Positions 1 to 13,200 of a stretch of 19,141 bases of DNA are shown piece after piece. The stretch comes from Acanthaster planci (lineage: Eukaryota > Echinodermata > Asteroidea > Valvatida > Acanthasteridae). The position numbers and the translations under genes were made by a program. Numbering within the stretch: position 1 is the first letter of the stretch; each line of letters starts with the position of its first letter. Where the stretch lies: contig NW_019091464.1 in the NCBI RefSeq assembly GCF_001949145.1, forward strand, positions 625,355 to 644,495, in the 5' to 3' direction. The notes under the pieces are model-generated. The model did no database searches. It had not been told where the DNA came from and saw only the letters and a program-made list of their open reading frames with translations.

Positions 1-758
1 GTGGGCACTGAATGGTGCAAATAGTGGTACACCGTTTCAAAACAATGATGGAATACTTTCGCTAATGCCAGCTGAAAAATGATCGTAATTCCCAGCGCCA
101 GGTCTTTTGTTCTGAGTCTTTTGTCACAAGGCCCAGCTCCTTTGTCCGATTTCCTGCAGCCCGTCTATGCGTACAAACCCAAGGAGTCTAGTACCGGAAA
201 TCCCGGCAGCGAGTGTCTAAAACCCCTACAATACTCCACAAAATATTTATGTAAACTGGAATTAACTAATGACCACTTTCCCTGAAATTGTCAACAAAAG
301 AAGGAAGGACAACAAGAGAAAACAAAAAAAAAACCAAAAAAGAAAAGGAAAAACTGTTCAAAGAATAAACAGTTCCTTTATGAGTTCAGACTGTTACAAG
401 CATGCACCACATGGCCGTATATGAAGCAAGATACCGGTATGAAATGAAGAGAGCCCCCCCTGCTTTGTGTTGGTCATTGTTTCACTGAAATTTGAGGAAT
501 TCTTTTCAGACATCTAGGGGGATGTATTAGGTAACAATAGTCTAGAGTGTGAATAGCAACTGGACACGTTGGGGGGGTACGCCTCGGTCTCATTTTTTGC
601 TGGATATAGCATAATGGGTGCATCACAATTTTCTGGAAATTGAGCAGTTCAATACTCAACTATTATTGACTTTAAAGTTATAGACCCTTTGGGCTTGCAG
701 TTTAACTGCCAGATGTCTTTCACATGCTTGAAGGGTTGACCAAGTTGGGGGCTGATGG
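1..758 (-). other. 3' UTR and downstream flank of VARS1
   Basis: No coding region is supported here. The stretch after the stop must contain the 3' UTR and cleavage site. No canonical AATAAA (TTTATT on the plus strand) was seen. Weak CATAAA variants occur on the minus strand at 377-382 and 246-251, and either could serve as a polyadenylation signal; this is only a guess. An A-rich run on the plus strand lies at about 316-354. Confidence 0.5.
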
Positions 759-836
759 TCAGTTGTCCTGGCCGACCTTTTTAAACATCTCAATGGCATC
801 TTGAAGCTTCTGGACCTCATTCTCCATCTGACTCAT
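759..836 (-). CDS. VARS1: VARS1 terminal exon Q: coiled-coil second helix and stop codon
   Basis: The acceptor is TTTCTCCATGCCCAG before ATGAGT, following a good pyrimidine tract. It encodes [20 protein letters not shown], then VGQDN and a TGA stop (759-761). The E[13 protein letters not shown] pattern corresponds to the last helix of the vertebrate enzyme, which ends a few residues after the equivalent FQK. This protein is a few residues longer at its C terminus. The exon begins in phase 0, agreeing with exon P. Confidence 0.92.
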   Translation of the reverse strand: MSQMENEVQKLQDAIEMFKKVGQDN

Positions 837-3800
837 CTGGGCATGGAGAAACAAAAGGAGAAATCACACCAAACTTGCTGTGCAAAGAGACGCTATAAAT
901 TGATGGCAACAATGTAAGGCTGCAACCGAATCTGTTGTTTAGAGCTTGATCTAGGACTTCGCTCCATAGGAAATACATTGAGGCACCAAGCCATTAGACC
1001 TAGTCACAGTTCTGGAAGCCTGTTTTGGACACGGCCTAAGACTCTACCAAACCAGTTTACACCATGGTCTGGCTCTCTGTATATACACAGGCACTAGCCT
1101 TTTTTAAGAATGGCAGACACAGTACGAGGGCGCTGTTTGAAGTGGATAAATTTGAAGTTAGGACAAAAGATCTGACCTAAACCAAATAGCGCCCTCCTAC
1201 TGTGTCTGCCATACCTAAAACAGCCTAATGACTGATGTGTTAAAATGACACGTCACAGCTATGAAGATGACCGCTCAGATTTTTTCAGAAAAGGATTTAC
1301 TTGGAAGCGTTTTGTATCCTTGACTTTCAGCGACCCGCAAAACATCAACCCGCTGAGTTATAAAATCACTGAAAATGAGCCACAAACGTTTTCTTTTGGC
1401 AGATGTTCAACTGATTAAATTCCACGTATCTTTGACTTTAATGTGAGTATAAAATTAAAATGCACTCATTGTAATTTGACAAAGCCGCCTTTTCGACAAA
1501 TGTTTCTTTGCGTTATTCCTTTAAGCATGGTAAGTGTCTGGTTTAAAGCCCCAATTTCAGCAACCCTATTCCCTGGCCTTCCCCACGATACAGTGGAGTC
1601 TTCTAGTTTGGCACGCTTTGATGTTTTGTCCACATTTTCTTAGAAACTACTGCTAAACATTTTTGTCCATGGGATTCAAACTTAGTCATTTAAATACTCA
1701 TACTGTTGCCTTAAAAACAGAGGCACCGAAAATCATGTGAAATATCAAAGTGTCTGAAAATTCTATCCAAAAGTGAAAAGGGCTCTCTCCAGAAAATGGG
1801 GATGGCATCTCCAAGGCCAAAATAAAGTCCCCAGTTTCTGGTCAGGGCGTTGGCCATAAACCTGCTTGTTGGCAAAGTAAAAAAGCTTTTTATTTGGTAT
1901 GGAACGAGGTTCAAAAGCTGCCAAACTTGGTTGATAGTCTGGAATCCTGCTACTGCATAATTTCAATGCATTTTTCATGGGGTACCGTTCAGTAATATGT
2001 ACAGTAAAGGAGTCCCTCTACTTCCCCATACAATTGTCAGATGATGTAATTTCTGTATTATACATTTACATCTGGGAACGAGACAAACGAGGTGGTCTCA
2101 AGTCCTGTGCACATGTACAAGCTTAAAATGCTTTTAAACAGAAAGTGTTTGGCCCAGTCTATTTTAGTGTTGGTAGCGGCCAGCGTAACGTGTGCATGCA
2201 GTTGCAATGGAGATCGCCCATTATGCATACATCACTTCCAGACAAAAAAAGGGGGGGGACTGCGTCGCCGCACCCCTTTTGGAGCCAGCTGCTGACCACG
2301 AGTCGGAGACTCATTTTTTGGACCTAATGTGGAGTATCTTCAAAAAAATGGCAATGAATGTCCAGGAATCATCCAAAATTTTGCCACTTTTTGGCACTTT
2401 CCCCACAGCACCTGCGCAGAGACTCCAAGACTTAACGAAACTCAATGCACATCGGTCGTGGATACTGCATGATGTACATGTATGTGCAATAAAACCATAC
2501 TGAACAACGGATGCGTCAGCCATATTAAATGGGATATCCCATTTCAGAGCATCCCACGGCCAATGTTCCCAACTCCACCCCTCGCTTAGAAACCACACCC
2601 ACCTTCTCCTTGTTGCTGTCCTGCACGGCCTGGGGGACCTTGGCGACGTAGTCAGGCACCATGGTTGCCTGTTGGAGTTTGTTGCGTTGGACCTCTAGCT
2701 TCTCGATGCGCTGGGCTAGCTTGCCAATTTCCTTCTCAGTATCAACCAGGCCCTTCAAAGGCATGGGAAAAAAAAATTACCCTGGGATGGGATCTTATGC
2801 ATTAGCTACCAATCTCTCCAGACGTCTCTGCCTCAACCTCTTCAAAATGACACCTTGCACGAAACAAGCACCAAAGGACTTTTTGCATCGTCGCCCCTCT
2901 TCAGTTTTAAATGACCTGGGGAACTGCAGTCTGTTTTGGTGAACATTTGCAGAATGGTAACAGATCAATGATTTACACCACAAAATGGAGCAATTTAAGT
3001 CCAGAACCATGACTAGCAACACGGCCCTCATTCGGAGAATTGATGTATCTTTGAAAAAGTTTGAGATATTTCGCTTTAAAGTTTAAAGCCTTTTTCTCGT
3101 TTTCAAGCAAATGCTGTCCACGCTTACTTCTTCAAGTAATTTTGCAGTTTTTATTCATTTAATATGTTATCCTGCTTTATTTACCTCAATAAACAAATGA
3201 CAGGCCATTTTTAAAAGATTTTTTTTCCATGGAGTAGACCTTCTTAAAAGATTGTGAGTGCAGAAGTCCTGACGTATCTTAACATATACCAGTGCAAGCA
3301 GGGTGGCACCAGACACTGAAAAGATTTTTCGGTGAAGTAGTGCAGAGATACAGCATTTTACCACGAGGTGATGTTGGCACATTGATGTATGAAGCACAAC
3401 AAAAACCAATCCATCCAATTAAGCTGCATTTTGCACACGTGAAAAGACCGCCCTCACTTTACCCAAAATACGCTTTTACCCAATTTTACCCCAAAATGCG
3501 AGATACATCATTTCTCCAAATGAGGGCCGAACAGTTCCACTGTCCACACAGACGGCTGGACGAGAGACTAGAGAATGAAAAGGATCCAATCCCTGGACCA
3601 ATATTGGAAAGCAACTTGTAAGCACAATGCACGTGCGATGTGCTTGACACTGACCAAGTGACAACAGCCCAGCTTTGATCAGATAAAACGGCTGATTGGC
3701 CCAATAATGTACGCAAAAGGTACTGTACATGTACTTCCAAATTCAAAATGCTGTTCAATCAATCGTTCTTTATCAAGTCTACTCATAGCTCCCCGACGAT

Positions 3801-6800
3801 ACCTTAAGTAAAAGATGCACTTCACATTTGTCAGAGACGGTTGCCATGGCGCAGCCACCCGGGGGCACTGCTCCAACCAGGCAGTGTACAGCTGATGCCG
3901 AGGAGAGTGTAGCGATGAGGCTTTCGTAAGGCGCGAGGGCATCGGCAAGTGCTTGGTCCGAACATCGCAGGTAGGCTGTAATGGAAAATCACTTAACCCT
4001 TTTGGTATGCAGAATAATGCTTTCTCCTTAAATATTTGTTCTTTGTGTACCAGAACTGTGGCTGCAGGAAGTAACATATATCAAATCTATAAAATCACAA
4101 CTTTCAGTGCTAGTGGCACGTATTTCTGGGTAGTAATGACGATATAAGACATCTGAAGTGGGCACCTTCTCTGAAGGCCATTCCAAGGCGCTGGCCTAGA
4201 TACCAAGAAAAAAAAAGCCTTGGTTATTAGAAAGAGCTTGCAAGAAGAGATTATATCTGGAGTTTCTACAGAAAAGACGTAACATCTTCTGTGTCTGATT
4301 CCATGTGGCAAGCAGTTCCAAAGCACAGAAGCAACATTTGACAAAAGCTCTGTAACTGACAAGACAAGACGAGATCAGGGAATTGACAGGAGACTGCAAA
4401 GATGGCCTCAAGCCCGATCTGATGGTACAATCCCAGATTTTGTACATAGGGTGGGACGGAACTGTGAAGTACACAAATCAAGTACATGTAGCTGGTGAAG
4501 TAAAACGCAGGCGTGTGGGTATCCGTGACAGAAATCCAACGTCAAAATTCAAAGTCACTGAGAAACATGAAATCTTTGCATTTGTATTGCGGATTCTACT
4601 TTATCCAAAACCCTTTTTAGCGACCTTGCCAAAACACTTCAAATAGTATTCCTCATTGGCTGGTTCAACTTTAAACTTAAACCAGGCTAAACAAAACACT
4701 TTAAAACCTTTCTTGTTCACTGCCTGACAGGTTACTGATTATTTGTTGAGTGTGATACTGAGTATTTTGTAGAGTGTGAGTATTTTGTAGTTGTGATGTA
4801 GGTACCAGATTTCATCATTTGGTTCTGATGCCCAACCCAAGGCAGCAAACCACTTCATCACAGCTCAGAAATGCCACTTCAGACAAATCAATTATGCACT
4901 ACACAGGAAGGCAGGAAAATAAAAACTGGCTGAAAGTGAAGAAAGAGTCTGTTTTCCATCTGCCTGCCAGATTCGCCAAGCTGAATCAAATATAGCCAAA
5001 TGAAGTGTCGGGTATCATGAACAAGGCAGGCGGACTTCGCAAGCCCGCGGGAAGAGAAAAAAACACCTGACTTACTGTCTGCCTTCTGCTTGGTCAGGTT
5101 GTAGTCTGCCCTCATGGACCTTGCTTTACCAATGACGTCTTGAACCAGAGAAACTTCTGCTTCTAGTTGCTCACTGTACCAGGGATGCTGACAAAAAGAT
5201 TCAATCTGTGTTAAAATACTGGAAATACATGCAAGTGATATTGAGCACTCATGTATGCAAGTTGGATACAAGCCAGTGACAAGTTTAAGCATACATAGAA
5301 CCCCCCAAAAAACTGTATAAAAAGTAAGCCACGTAATACGCTGTTTGTTGGGTATCGATGGTCATCCACATCATAATGAGTTAGCAGCCATGCATTCGAA
5401 GAAAGGCAAAGATTTATTAGCAATTCATGTCCTGAACAAAACGATAAGGACTCTGTTCCATGTGATTACATATCCAATGTGCTCCATTCTCGGCCAATGT
5501 TCCAGGCCAAGTTCAACCAGTGACCATTTGTCAACCAGTAGCTAGTCTCACTGGTAACCTATGCATGAAATACATCCTGGATACCAGGCAAACTTGAGCA
5601 GTAACCGAAATACGGTCAGTGAACCAACTTGGGCCCTGGTTTTGAGACAAGTAGTGATCAGACTGGGGCTGCAGCTCAGTGGCATGGAAGTTAAGATTTA
5701 GGCAACAAGGGGGTGGGGCGTACCTTCTGCGTCTCGGGGTAGGGCGTGATGCATATGCTGGGCGGCTCGTTCTGGGTCCGGCGAGGTAGCCGCTGGAACA
5801 GCTCCTCGGACAGGAATGGCATGAAGGGGGAGATGAGACGCAAGGCAACGTCCAGGCAGGTATAGAGGACTTGGCGTGAGGTAGCCAGGGCTGTCGCATC
5901 CGTGCCACGCATGATTGGCTTGACGGACTCCTGCAAGGGCATAGGAAATTTTCTTTATAACAAGTTTGTTGATCTAATTATGGATGCACAAACAAGAGAG
6001 ATTTCATTGTCACCTGCCTTGGCATAACCCTAAAAGTCTTCAGTCATCCAATGGGTGAACGACAGAGAACCGTAAGAAAAAGGTTAACACAACAGATGCA
6101 CAAACTTGAAAGCAAGTGCCAAGAATATATGCACAAACAAAAACGGTCTTTCACAGGTCTGCCATTTACAAAAGTGCCAACTTTTCAAAAAAAATGAACC
6201 AGAGACAAATTATTGCCTTACCTGCTGAACAAGCTTAACCCTACCCTCCCAAATCTGCCAGAATCTACTAGATTTCGTTGGATTTTACAAGAGTGAAGAA
6301 GGTTTAACCTTGCCACTATTACATATGGGCGGATCCGGAACCAAATTTCAGGAGGGGCCATATTTGTTCTTGGGGTGGGCCAAAACTTTGGGACTTCTTT
6401 TTGTGTAATCTTTCATGCCCTTTCTGCAGCGATGAGATTGTCAGTTTAAAAAATATCCCAAACTGGGTACAAAAAGTCTGTAAGATGTATTTTTCCTTTA
6501 CCAATATTGCTTTGTATTTTCAGACAAAAGTCTGAAAAATCTCACGCCTGTTTCTGAGTGCTGAGGCTACATTTTGGTGAATTTCACATGCTCTTGGATG
6601 AGAGAGGAAAAAGACCCCCAAAATTACCTATTTTATTTTCAAAAAAAAAATCTGTTCGCTGGGGGTGACCCTCGTCTCCCGCCTCCAATCTTCCCTAGTT
6701 ACTTTACACGTGGCTCAATTTTCGAGAAAATAAAGCGCATAGAATGTACCGTTAGCTTCCTGCATGGTGGGTTATCTTGAAGGATTCAAGAGGGTTCTTA

Positions 6801-9800
6801 GCAATGATGCCTAGGAGGTGAAGAACCACGGAGGTTGTCAAAAAATTCAGTTCATACGAGGACATGAGTACATAAAAGAATGACGAATCGTACCAGGTAG
6901 ACGTCACATAAATCGTACAGCCAGAACGCATGGATGCAGGTTGTGATTGCAGGGAAGTCATACGCCGGCCAGCCGTCCTCACAGACTTTGACAGCGCCTG
7001 CCAGCTTGCTGAGAATCCATAGGTCCATGTGACTCTCAGAACCACTCAGCTGCCCCAAAAAAGGAAAAATATGAACACTGTGACAAATGCGGGTCATCAG
7101 AACCAGGGTTGAGATTAAAGTAAAATGAAGTATCCATGAAATAATCCCCGGGGCCCACAGCAGTCTAGGGTCTGTGGTTGACATTTTGGGTTTGCCTGAG
7201 AGGTACCCCTTCAAATATCCTTTTCCTGTATTCAACGTCAACTTTTACATGTAAAAGCACTTTGATGGTGAGCTCAGAAGTTTCCAAGTTTTCATAATGA
7301 TTGCTTGAAATATCTTGGAACGGGGTAAATCCTGATGAAAAAAAATCCCCAAATCAGGCAAAGTCCTGACAAACTACCCCTGCTGAACCTTTGTGAAGGC
7401 AGCCTTCAGGTTGGAAATGACATAGATTATCCAAAAGTCCAAGGACAAATCGGGAGGCACAAATGCTCAGACGTCTACTCCAACTGGGTTCAACATTAAT
7501 TCAGATATCGCCGGTTAAAACCACAACGCACCTTTTTAGATCAAATTGTTTTTCACTTACATGTACATCAAGCAATCGCTCTCTGAATTATTCAGATAAA
7601 AAAATATTAGATCGTGAATATGTACTAATATGATGTTAATATATTTGCATACAGTGTGTAGAAAATCAAAAACAGAGACGACATGGTACGGTATGTACCC
7701 GAGTAAAACATCTCTCGTCATTCGTGCAGTCTCATCCACAGATGATATCAAAGATACTGTTCTAAAATACATCAGCAAGCAGAAACCCCCACAGTGTTGC
7801 AGACAGCTACATACGTAAAGGAAAATGTCCAAAGTTATCTACAGAATCCATCCAACGAAACGTCATTCACCAAAGACACTGGGGCAAACGTAACAGCTGT
7901 ATTGAACAGAATTTCTTTCTTTGTCTATCTTGGTAAGTTCGTGCGTACCTTGAATTCGCGGAGGGGGGTGAAGTCATCTCCGAGGACCTTCAGGGCAAAC
8001 TTGGTGGCATTCCACAGCTTGTTACAGAAGAACCGGTATCCCTGGACACGCAAGACGTCCAGATTGATGTCACGACCTGCGACAACGGTCATAAATGTCA
8101 GGGGTACAAACTGCAAACAATGTATCTCTCTTTATAATAGCTAGGCAAGGGCTCGTCACAATCATGCAACACCTCGACGGCGTTTTCACTGTTGACGATC
8201 TCAAGCTAGCATTTGTCTCGCCTCACAAACTGGATCTAAACATGTCAGTAGTTAAACAGTTTGTGCAATCTTGAAACATCGTACGGGACTCACTGTCCAC
8301 CACACAGATAAAAAACTATGATCATTTCAAGTACCGTATGACTGGATCAAAAAGAGGCTTTGCTGAACATAACGCTTGTCTAGGTAAAGAAAAATTAGCT
8401 GTAGAAACCAGAATTACCGAAGGCTGCCATAAACTCTACATACAGTATGTACTCAAAAACTGGAATAGCTGACTGCGGTTGCAGGTAGCTGAACTGATAA
8501 GCATACATGTACATGTATGTTAGTTCTAACACAAAACATGCATAATATTCTCTGGTGATAACTTCAAGGCGTGCAATAATACATTATGCTATGCAATAAT
8601 TGCGACTCAATAATACAATTTGGCTCTGAATAAACTCAACGGCACTGGGAAAAAAACATCTGTGGGCAAGACAACTCTTGATTTGGGGTAAAAGTGAAAG
8701 CAGTGTCAGTGGAGTGTTACTAACAAAATAAATGTGACACCCACAAAACACGTGGGCATCCCCTGAATGAACGCAGTCAATGCATTGTGATGCCAAACAG
8801 TTGCCTTAACCCTAACCGCCTTGACCTTTTGGCTAGGATAAACCCTCAATCCTTCAAAATCCTCCAACTGCCCCCCCGTGAAAAAATTGGATACAAACTC
8901 AGTCCTCCAAAATCCTCCGGTATTTCTTGAATATGTTCTGTGGAGGGGTGCCCACTGCCTCAATCCTTCAAAATCCTCCAGCAATTCCTCTCATTATGTT
9001 GAGGCAGTGTGAATGGCTGAGCATAAGCGACACAAGGTCTATCCCCCAACCTTGAGACAATGCATCCTACGCAATCAGTAATGCAATTTTGCCATGCAGC
9101 CTCAATCCTCCAAAATCCTCCAAAACCACCCGGAGGATTTTGAAGGATTGAGGATGGTTAGGATTAAATAGGATAATGTGAGATAAGCATTGTCGTGTAA
9201 ACTACTGCTACACATATCACAAGGCAAAAGAAGATGGATCTGGACATACCCTGGGCTGTGTATGCACACAGAGCAAACCTCAGAGCATCCGTGCCGCACT
9301 CCGGTATGCCGTTGGGGTAGTCAGCCTTCTGGCCCTCCTTGGCCTTAGCGATCTCCCTGGGATCTAGGTTGCTATTCTCCAGCAACTTGTGTAGACTCTG
9401 ATGGCGGAAAAAAGGGGACAAACGCGAGAATGAAGATGCCGTATTTTAGGGAAGTTTCAATCGGCAAAATTTAGTGCCGCACACTTGAGAGTGCAAGGTA
9501 TTTGAGCATGAACAAAAAAGACAGTACGGTACTTCAATTAAAATTTCGTTAACATCTAACTTTATTACCAAGGTTTAGTATTTAAATGTTTGCATTTAAA
9601 TTAAAAAATGCACTCTGAAAATGGCGTCCAGTACTAAGCAACCGTTGTTCAGAAACTGTACAGCATGGCAGTCTTATGATTTGGTACTTTAATTGGAGTA
9701 CTAAGTACTGTGGATTACCATTGTCGAATGCTACTGGAGTACTTGTGAAATAAAGTACAAGTTGTACCACACACCCAAGCCTGGAGTAGAGTCTATAATT

Positions 9801-10245
9801 GCTACTGAGGGTTTGGAATAGACCACCTGTCGCATTGACAGCCAAGGACAAGATCTGGCCATATCTCATTCATAAATCACTTTGGCATCTTCACATAAAT
9901 ACTTCGATGATCAATTTAATACCGTGTTTAATGGTCAAAACCAAGGACTCTGCTCCTTGATATTTCAGCAAGGGCATTAATACTCACACAAAGTACTCAT
10001 TTGAGAACAAAGTTGCATTTGAGTACTAGTACCAATGAAAGGTGCTATAGTAATGCAACACGGACGTGAAAATATGCAAAAAAATGGTGGAGTACCTCTA
10101 GCGTAATTCCTGTGATGATGTCGATGGGGTCAATGACGTTGCCCAGTGACTTGCTCATCTTGCGGCCGTGGGCGTCCCGTACCATGGCGTGCAGGTACAC
10201 CTCCCTGAAGGGCACCTTGTCCGTCAGCTTGAGGGAGAACATGAC

Positions 10246-10277
<32 letters not shown>

Positions 10278-13200
10278 GACCCGTCTCAAGGAGCGTGCCG
10301 GGGAAGAAGACGTCCAGGTCCTCCGTCTGAAAAAAAGGAAACCAAGTCAACAGCACTTGGGAGTTGACACTCATTACTTATGGTTAACGCTGCATGCATA
10401 TTTGGTTGGCAATTAATCAAACATGAAGTGCATCCTCTCCACACACACCCAAGTGTGTATTTGCCTGCAACTGGGGACCCCCTATTGTTCCTCTTTTGTT
10501 TGTACTTTACATTTTTTAGAAGACCGCCCATATGTTTTGTACACACTTGTCAATCGGGGACCCTCTGTCAATCGGGGACCTTATTGTCCTCTATTGTTCA
10601 GGGTCCCCAGTTGAATGCAGAAACAAACTCGCACACACAAAACTTTGGAACATGAACGATGGAACGCACACTTTGAAGTTTGAGACAATTCTTTGCAATC
10701 TGCCGTACAATGAGAACACTGTGTCAATTTTAATTTCACAAAGCATAGTGCAGCAGTCCAGTACATGAATATTTTCCATAGGGGGGGTGAGTGGTAGTTA
10801 TCTTTATGGGTGTAGTTAACTGCAAGCTCGATCAATTTCGCGGACACTTAAAAACTAACGGTCGAAGGTAATTGTCAGGTTTTACTAACCTATTATAAAA
10901 AAATGCTCCAACCGACTAATGCCCCCCCCCAAAAGAAATCGTAACTGCATACATGCCGACTAAAACCATCGCCTTGCCACTCACAAGCGTAGCCGTCTTC
11001 TAACTGAGCCAAGATGCAACGGGCCGACAGAGCAACGTTGTTGTATGTTATACTTCAATCAATCCCACACACATTTATTTCCTCACGTGGCAGAAATATA
11101 ATAATAAGACAAGTCTAAAAGACATATATATGCCAGAAGAGGTGGCAACACTTTAAAAGCAAAGCTTGTGGTAGGCATGCCCGTAAACAAAACAAACATA
11201 CATATTAATATAAGAAACAACAAATAAGTGTAGCTCTAAGCAATTGTAAAGTAATTGTTGAAGATGGACTGTGAAAAGAAAAGGTTAAGTTCATTTTCAT
11301 GGCTACGAATACGATCAGAAGTAGTCATTGTGACAATAAAAATTATATTGCTTTACATGAGAAAGATCTTATGTTGCCGCTTAAAGAACTTAAGAGTTCG
11401 TCCACCCCATTTACGATAATTGCCCCCAACCTTCCTATGAAAAATACGCATGTACGATGCATGCTTTTGACTCACCCACCTACGGGAATAAAAAGTTCAC
11501 ATCCAGTAGAGGGCACTTTGCAGGGGAATCACAGGAGCAAAGCGCCCTTGTGTCTGGCCGCAGATTTGTACCAGAAATCACAGATCCACGATTGCCAATT
11601 CATGTGAAGAAAATGGCTAGAAATCCCGTGGTTTTAAGCATACCCAAGCCTTAAGTCTAAACCCCTGAGTGTGTGGAAAATGACACTTTGAAATTACATT
11701 GGAGGACTTAGGACTGCTTAGGACGAAAGGTTTCCACAGGGAGTGTACACTTATATCTGAGAGCATCTCGCAAAACACCTACCTGGTTGGGCCAGCCAAA
11801 TATGGAGAACGGAAAGAGAGCGGACGAAAACCACGTATCCAGCACGTCCTCATCTGTGACGAGAATGATGGCAACCAAAGAACAAGCATGATCTGGGTAT
11901 TAAGATGCTCGATTGGTCATTTTCCATCCAATCCCACCCAGGCTGTGATGCAACTCTGGGCTGTCTTTTTCAATTCTCACTCCAATCTCTGAAGCAACTA
12001 TTTCTCTTTCCTCAGATCAGTGCTGTGACGTTAAGTGATGCTCTGCATATCGAGTATCTAGCTAACTTGAATCCCCTTCTGTCCTTGGTTTGATAAGCTC
12101 ACTGATTCGAGAATCATTTGAGAATGCATACCGTTTATTGGTACTTCTGTCACTGGGTCTCCATTACATTATCTCACTGAATGATTGCTTAACATGTTTT
12201 TACAGCGGTGCATAACATCAGTATAAACCCATTTGAATGAAATTGTTTGCAAAGGCAGACCTCGTATGACATTTTATCTGTAAGGCAGCATGGGCAAACA
12301 AAGCCAGTCTAAGTAGTCAGAAATAAAGGAGGGCACGCTAAATATTAGACTGTTAACATGTCAAATCAAGGAAATGTAGTCAAATAGCTCATTTAACCAA
12401 GATACTAATTGCCATGATTGATTGGCTTAAGTCTGCTTTCTTCAGGTTAATGCATCTTGTATGGGGGGTCCTAAACTTTTGCAAAGGAAGGTGAAGAGTC
12501 TCACTGACTGCACTTGTGCACAAATACACTCCTACCACTACAATTTTTTTGAACAGAACTAAGAACGATGGCTTCTCTCTGTTGGAAACGGAGATTCTTT
12601 GCAACATCAACAAAACAACAGACACCCCAATTCAAGTACAATCTCTGTGGCATGCACACCTTGTACATATGGTCTCATTTTCGTGCGATGTGAATACGGA
12701 TGCAAGCGAAATTGGTTCGTGCAATGTGTACTGAGTCCGTCATGGTTTGTCCCTCCACAGCCCCTCATTTGTACATCTTTTTGCGCGTCGTTTCTCGGTG
12801 TTGGTGCGCCTAAAAATGTGTGAATGGTACGTCGGGAACAAGACCCAGGGGTGTGTCACTGGACTCCAAATATAGTCATCTGTGTATACAACTGACGTAC
12901 GTGCCCGGGGGGGGTCCGATGGTGCATCTTACAATTGACAGGCACATTACAGTGACAACAGCGATTGTGGGGTTTTTTTGCAATGAATCCTTCAGCTGTT
13001 GCCTTGGGCAAGCTACTTTACCTTGTTCAAGTGAGATCTTCTCAGCAGGGACGTTGAAGCGTTCAGCCGCTGCCTGTAGAGCCTCTGCCTCCGACCGGCC
13101 GCTGACCCAGTACTTGTTGTCGACATTCTATCATCAAGGATGATAAATCATTTCTTCAGGTATGCAGAATTCTTCAGGCACAACACAATGTTATGAGGCA

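Larger units (their letters stand above)
10327..11782 (-). other. VARS1: Intron H-I (1,456 bases) with one inverted-repeat element
   Basis: It holds the small element at about 10455-10638 and a hairpin at 11503-11556. The 10850-11450 part is AT-rich with no recognised feature. Confidence 0.8.

Noticed and set aside
3679-4077. 132-codon minus-strand frame over exon O
   Set aside because: It is out of frame with the splice phases on both sides. The frame that joins exons N and P gives the expected ValRS pattern.
4780-4861. C/D-box snoRNA in intron N-O (minus strand GTGATGA at 4855-4861)
   Set aside because: No CTGA D box at a suitable distance and no terminal stem. Similar lone boxes in other introns also failed, for example at 7332.
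5531-5908. Arg/Pro-rich 125-codon minus-strand frame
   Set aside because: It is another frame of exon M, whose own frame encodes a clear ValRS block.
8706-8984. Minus-strand frame with repeated LEDFEGLR peptides as a repeat protein
   Set aside because: The peptide repeat is just the 22-mer DNA repeat read in one frame, copies are unevenly spaced, and another copy is inverted. It is not a gene.
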